From: Gemmatimonadota bacterium
Lineage (GTDB): Bacteria; Gemmatimonadota; Gemmatimonadetes; Longimicrobiales; Longimicrobiaceae
DNA: 13,941 nt
NCBI GenBank assembly: GCA_019348475.1
Contig: JAHWJJ010000060.1
Span: 1 to 13,941 of the forward strand
Direction: 5' to 3'
Shown here one piece after another: positions 11,819 through 13,941 of this stretch (position 1 is the stretch's first letter; each line of letters begins with the position of its first letter). The notes under the pieces are model-generated. The model worked only from the letters and a program-made list of their open reading frames with translations. It ran no database searches and was not told the DNA's origin. The position numbers were made by a program, and so were the translations under genes.

Positions 11819-13941
11819 CTACGCGTACACCCAGGCGGGGTCCCGGGCCAGCAGGCGCTCCGCGTCGTCCGCGCAGAGCGGGCGCGAAAACAGGTAGCCC
11901 TGCGCATACTGGCAGCCGAGCTCCCGCAGCACGCGCGGCTGCGCGGGCGACTCCACGCCCTCGGCCACCACGCCCACCCCCAGGCTGCCCGCGAACGCCG
12001 CGATCGCCGCGACGAACCGCGCGCGCCGCGGCTCGGATTCCATCCCGTGCACGAACGAGCGGTCGATCTTCACCGCGTCGATGGGGAACCGCTCCAGGTA
12101 CGCCAGCGACGAGTACCCGGTGCCAAAGTCGTCCAGGTGCAGCTGCACCCCCAGGCCGCGCAGCGCGCGCAGCGTTTCGATGGCCGCGTCGGCCTTGTCG
12201 ATCAACACGCTCTCGGTGATCTCCAGCCGCACGCATTCCGGCGCCACGCCGTGCCGGCGCAGCGAGCACTCCACCTGCTGCAGCAGGTCCGGCTGCAGGA
12301 ACTGCCTGGCGGAGACGTTCACCGCCAGGGTGAGCGGCGGGTCGCGCGGCGCGGCGGCGTGCCAGCCGGCCAGCACGCGGCTGGACTCATCCAGCACCCA
12401 GCGCCCCACCTCGCCGATGAGCCCCGTCTCCTCCGCAACGGGGATGAAGTCGGCCGGCAGGATGGTGCCGTGCTGCGGGTGCTGCCACCGCACCAGCGCT
12501 TCGAAGCCCACGATGCGCCCCGTCTCCAGGCGCACCACCGGCTGGTACTCCAGCCGCAGCTCGCCGTCCAGCAGCGCGCGGCGCAGGTCGGTCTCGATCT
12601 GCAGCCGCCGCATGGCCGCCGCGTGCATCTGGCGGTCGAAGACTTCATGGCGCCCCTTGCCCCGCGTCTTGGCGCGCCCCAGCGCCGCGTCGGCGTTGCG
12701 CAGCAGTTCCTCGGGGTTCACGTCGCCGCTGTCGCACAGGGCAATGCCTATGCTGGCGGAGGCGAACACTTCGCGCCCGCCCAGCGAGAACGGCACGGCC
12801 AGCGCCTGCAGCAGGCGGTCCGCCACCTGGGTGGCCTCCACGGGCGTGCCCACCCCCTCCAGCATCACCGTGAACTCGTCGCCGCCAAAGCGCGACACCG
12901 TGTCGCCGGGGCGCAGCGACTGCGCCAGCCGCGCCCCGACCTCGCGCAGCAGCTCGTCTCCCGTGCCGTGGCCCAGCGAGTCGTTGACCAGCTTGAAGCG
13001 GTCCACGTCCAGGAACAGCACGGCGAATGGGATGCCGCGGCCGCGCCGGATGCGCTCCAGCGCGTGCTCCAGCCGGTTGAGGAAGAGCGCGCGGTTCGCC
13101 AGCCCGGTGAGCGCGTCGTGCAGCGCGTCGTAGGCCAGCTGCTCGTCCACCCGCCGGCGCTCGGTGATGTCGGTGATGGCCCCCAGCGTGCCGACGACCT
13201 CGCCGCCCGCGTTGCGAAAGGGGGTGCCGTGCACCTCTACCCACCCGGTGGTGCCGTCCTTGCGCAGCGAGCGCATCTCGTATCGCTCCGCCACCCCCCC
13301 GGCGCGGCGCGCCATGCGCTCGCGGAACGGCGCCACGTCCTCGGGCGGGATCAGCACGTCCAGCCCCACGCGCCCCACCAGCTCGTCCGGCCGGTAGCCG
13401 TAGATCTCTTCCATCCGGGGGTTGGCGTACAGGATCACGTCGTCCAGGTCGGTGATCAGCAGCCCCTCGCCCAGCGACTCGGCCACCGTGCGAAAGCGGA
13501 TCTCCGACTCGCGCAGCGCCTCCTGCGCCCCGGCGCGCTCCGTCACGTCGCGCGAGTTGACCACGATCCCCGCCACGGCGGGCGCGTGCAGCAGGTTGGT
13601 CGCCGTGCACTCCAGCACGCGCCAGCCGTCGTGCGCGTGCCGGTTGCGGTAGGTCACGGAGCGCACCGCCCCGGGCGTCTGCCGCAGCTCCTGAAACACC
13701 TGCAGCAGCGCCTGGCGGTCATCGGGGTGCGCGCCCGCGAACGCATGCGTGCCCGCCAGCCGCTGCGGCGCGTACCCGAGCAGCCGCTCGATGGCCGGGC
13801 TCTGGTAGCGGACGGTGCCGTCCTCCTCCAGCACCGTGATCACGTCGGACGCGTTCTCGATCAGCGATCGGAAGTACTCCTCGCTGTGGCGCAGGGCCTG
13901 CTCCGCGCGCTCGCGCTCCCTCACCTGCGGAGGAGTGCGGG
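11819..13941 (-). CDS. PAS-PAS-GGDEF-EAL cyclic-di-GMP signalling protein; 5' end beyond right edge
   Basis: The stop TAG is at 11819-11821. The frame is open to the right edge, so the N-terminus is missing; a GTG at 13922-13924 is a possible but unproven start, and residue numbers count from it. Two PAS domains (about 14-130 and 140-258, each ending in a DVTER/DITER linker) precede a GGDEF domain with intact GGDEF (347-351) and an RPGD inhibitory site (338-341) five residues upstream. An EAL domain follows with EAL (475-477), NVSARQF, EITES, DDFGTGYSS (598-606), KIDRSF and EGVES. All metal and catalytic residues of both domains appear present, so synthesis and hydrolysis of c-di-GMP are both possible, with PAS input deciding. 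No membrane segment is visible in this part. It converges on the SOD-like gene and shows no functional link to it. Confidence 0.93.
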   Translation of the reverse strand, partial: RTPPQVRERERAEQALRHSEEYFRSLIENASDVITVLEEDGTVRYQSPAIERLLGYAPQRLAGTHAFAGAHPDDRQALLQVFQELRQTPGAVRSVTYRNRHAHDGWRVLECTATNLLHAPAVAGIVVNSRDVTERAGAQEALRESEIRFRTVAESLGEGLLITDLDDVILYANPRMEEIYGYRPDELVGRVGLDVLIPPEDVAPFRERMARRAGGVAERYEMRSLRKDGTTGWVEVHGTPFRNAGGEVVGTLGAITDITERRRVDEQLAYDALHDALTGLANRALFLNRLEHALERIRRGRGIPFAVLFLDVDRFKLVNDSLGHGTGDELLREVGARLAQSLRPGDTVSRFGGDEFTVMLEGVGTPVEATQVADRLLQALAVPFSLGGREVFASASIGIALCDSGDVNPEELLRNADAALGRAKTRGKGRHEVFDRQMHAAAMRRLQIETDLRRALLDGELRLEYQPVVRLETGRIVGFEALVRWQHPQHGTILPADFIPVAEETGLIGEVGRWVLDESSRVLAGWHAAAPRDPPLTLAVNVSARQFLQPDLLQQVECSLRRHGVAPECVRLEITESVLIDKADAAIETLRALRGLGVQLHLDDFGTGYSSLAYLERFPIDAVKIDRSFVHGMESEPRRARFVAAIAAFAGSLGVGVVAEGVESPAQPRVLRELGCQYAQGYLFSRPLCADDAERLLARDPAWVYA

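Noticed and set aside
10600..11907. 435-codon minus-strand frame across the esterase end, the gap and the SOD-like gene
   Set aside because: It is antisense to two supported genes, has biased composition and no recognisable domain; only a short part near 10801-10950 looks protein-like and is reported separately.
12081..13133. Plus-strand serine-rich frame opposite the GGDEF-EAL gene
   Set aside because: Low-complexity Ser/Arg/Pro product antisense to an intact multidomain gene; a shadow frame.

Overview
This is a high-GC bacterial chromosome segment. The gene families present are an M61 glycyl aminopeptidase with PDZ domain, a PadR regulator paired with a protein carrying the 'permease prefix' domain of acidobacterial-type orphan permeases, BlaI/M56 pairs, and a PAS-GGDEF-EAL protein. 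Together they suggest Gemmatimonadota (Longimicrobium-like) or a related lineage. That placement is an inference from gene content and composition only.

Layout. (1) 1-527: the 3' end of an M61 peptidase gene. Its last codons overlap a promoter for a tRNA-Pro(GGG) gene at 575-648, followed by a strong hairpin. (2) 606-6002: a tRNA-associated island. The last 45 bases of the tRNA region (anticodon loop to just past the discriminator) recur identically at 3637-3681 and 5958-6002. These three direct repeats bound two tandem segments of about 3.0 and 2.3 kb. Each segment has the same design: a tRNA 3' end, a replacement terminator hairpin, a pair of short arm-like repeats, a recombinase-like 3' remnant (first segment) or a short unassigned ORF (second) at the matching place, minus-strand cargo, a second copy of the arm-like repeats, then about 105 bp to the next core. 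Cargo 1 is a CopB-type (P1B-3, CPH motif) copper ATPase with a very His-rich N-terminus. Cargo 2 is a PadR repressor gene translationally coupled to an unusual protein that joins a permease prefix domain to an FtsW/RodA (SEDS)-like membrane domain. No complete integrase is present. (3) 6003-7056: decayed sequence with the frameshifted 3' third of a CocE/NonD (X-Pro dipeptidyl-peptidase-like) hydrolase gene. (4) 7057-10699: a tight three-gene operon of BlaI-type repressor, M56 (BlaR1-like) membrane metalloprotease and an erythromycin-esterase-family protein with a likely lipoprotein signal. Its promoter runs into five tandem 19-bp operator-like repeats. (5) 10700-11194: no convincing gene. (6) 11195-11668: a lipoprotein with a Cu/Zn-superoxide-dismutase-like fold signature, followed by a terminator. 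(7) 11819-13941, minus strand: a PAS-PAS-GGDEF-EAL cyclic-di-GMP protein that runs off the right edge.

Most notable are the tandem mini-islands at tRNA-Pro with no intact recombinase, the PadR-controlled prefix-SEDS hybrid protein, and the BlaI/M56-controlled esterase operon with its five-fold operator array.
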